Assembly: GCA_905193085.1 (NCBI GenBank)
Contig: CAJJNI010000041.1
Coordinates: 1 to 15,207, forward strand
Origin: an uncultured Lachnospiraceae bacterium
GTDB lineage: Bacteria > Bacillota > Clostridia > Lachnospirales > Lachnospiraceae
Length of the DNA stretch: 15,207 nucleotides
Direction: 5' to 3'
Shown: positions 15,091 to 15,207 of the stretch, in pieces
How positions within the stretch are numbered: the stretch's first letter is position 1
How the letters are laid out: each line of letters begins with the position of its first letter
Notes under the pieces: generated by a model
What the model saw: only the letters and a program-made list of their open reading frames with translations
Database searches by the model: none
What the model was told of the DNA's origin: nothing
Program-made: the position numbers and the translations under genes

Positions 15091-15207
15091 ATGATGCCTA
15101 CGGACTGCTCCGCACTATGTGCTCCCACACTCCTACCCAATATTCGCATATCATGGGATTAACATCCCACTTTTATGCTCATATCGGGGCGGGTCACAAA
15201 GTCTTTC
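15091..15207 (-). repeat. Second copy of the 5701-5795 structured repeat, inverted, cut by the right edge
   Basis: Positions 15091-15133 match the reverse complement of 5753-5795 at 36 of 43 bases, including the ATGATGCC end and GCACTATGT. Beyond that the copies differ. Here ACCC, ATAT and GCAT (15135-15149) pair with ATGC, ATAT and GGGT (15175-15194) around a TGGGAT/ATCCCA hairpin (15154-15159 with 15164-15169). A small hairpin is kept in both copies: GCAC-ATA-GTGC here and GTAC-ATA-GTGC at 5701-5795, where a C-G pair becomes U-G. The expected partner of the ATGATGCC end would lie beyond 15207. The same family next to two unrelated genes in opposite orientations suggests a dispersed structured repeat or small RNA family. 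Confidence 0.6.

Noticed and set aside
1..15207. CRISPR array, insertion sequence or prophage
   Set aside because: There are no regularly spaced identical repeats, no transposase or integrase frame and no phage structural genes.

Overview
The window looks like a piece of a low-GC Gram-positive gut anaerobe, most likely a pectin-degrading member of the Lachnospiraceae (Lachnospira / 'Eubacterium eligens' type). The evidence is the AT-rich base composition, strong AGGAGG-type ribosome binding sites, secreted PL1 pectate lyases (one ending in a dockerin), a two-subunit bacterial glutamate synthase, and two family proteins that I associate with Clostridia (DUF2974 and DUF4317). The genus is inferred from gene content only.

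Layout. Positions 1-5542 (minus strand) hold two tandem paralogous secreted pectate lyases. Each has a signal peptide, a PL1 beta-helix, a concanavalin/LamG-like domain and a Thr/Pro linker. The upstream one (2858-5542) is complete and ends in a dockerin. The downstream one runs off the left edge and may carry a frameshift in its last visible bases. Positions 5543-5840 form a compact divergent regulatory region: two near-consensus promoters stand back to back, and the rightward one starts transcription at the first base of a cloverleaf-like structured element. Positions 5841-6971 (plus) encode a cytosolic DUF2974 alpha/beta-hydrolase. A shared terminator hairpin (6978-7043) separates it from the convergent gltB-gltD operon (13167-7129, minus), which encodes glutamate synthase. 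A 434-bp AT-rich divergent intergenic region with promoters and short direct repeats follows. Positions 13602-14834 (plus) encode a DUF4317 protein. The last 373 bp carry no gene but two strongly structured elements: a 147-bp element closed by a 19-bp stem, and a divergent second copy of the repeat seen at 5701-5795, cut by the right edge.

How it fits together. The pectate lyases would cut homogalacturonan outside the cell, with the dockerin probably docking one of them to a cohesin partner that is not visible here. GltBD makes glutamate from glutamine and 2-oxoglutarate. The DUF2974 and DUF4317 proteins have no established role and nothing here links them to pectin or nitrogen metabolism. 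The least ordinary signals are the non-coding ones: the cloverleaf leader, its second copy, and the pseudoknot-capable palindromic element.
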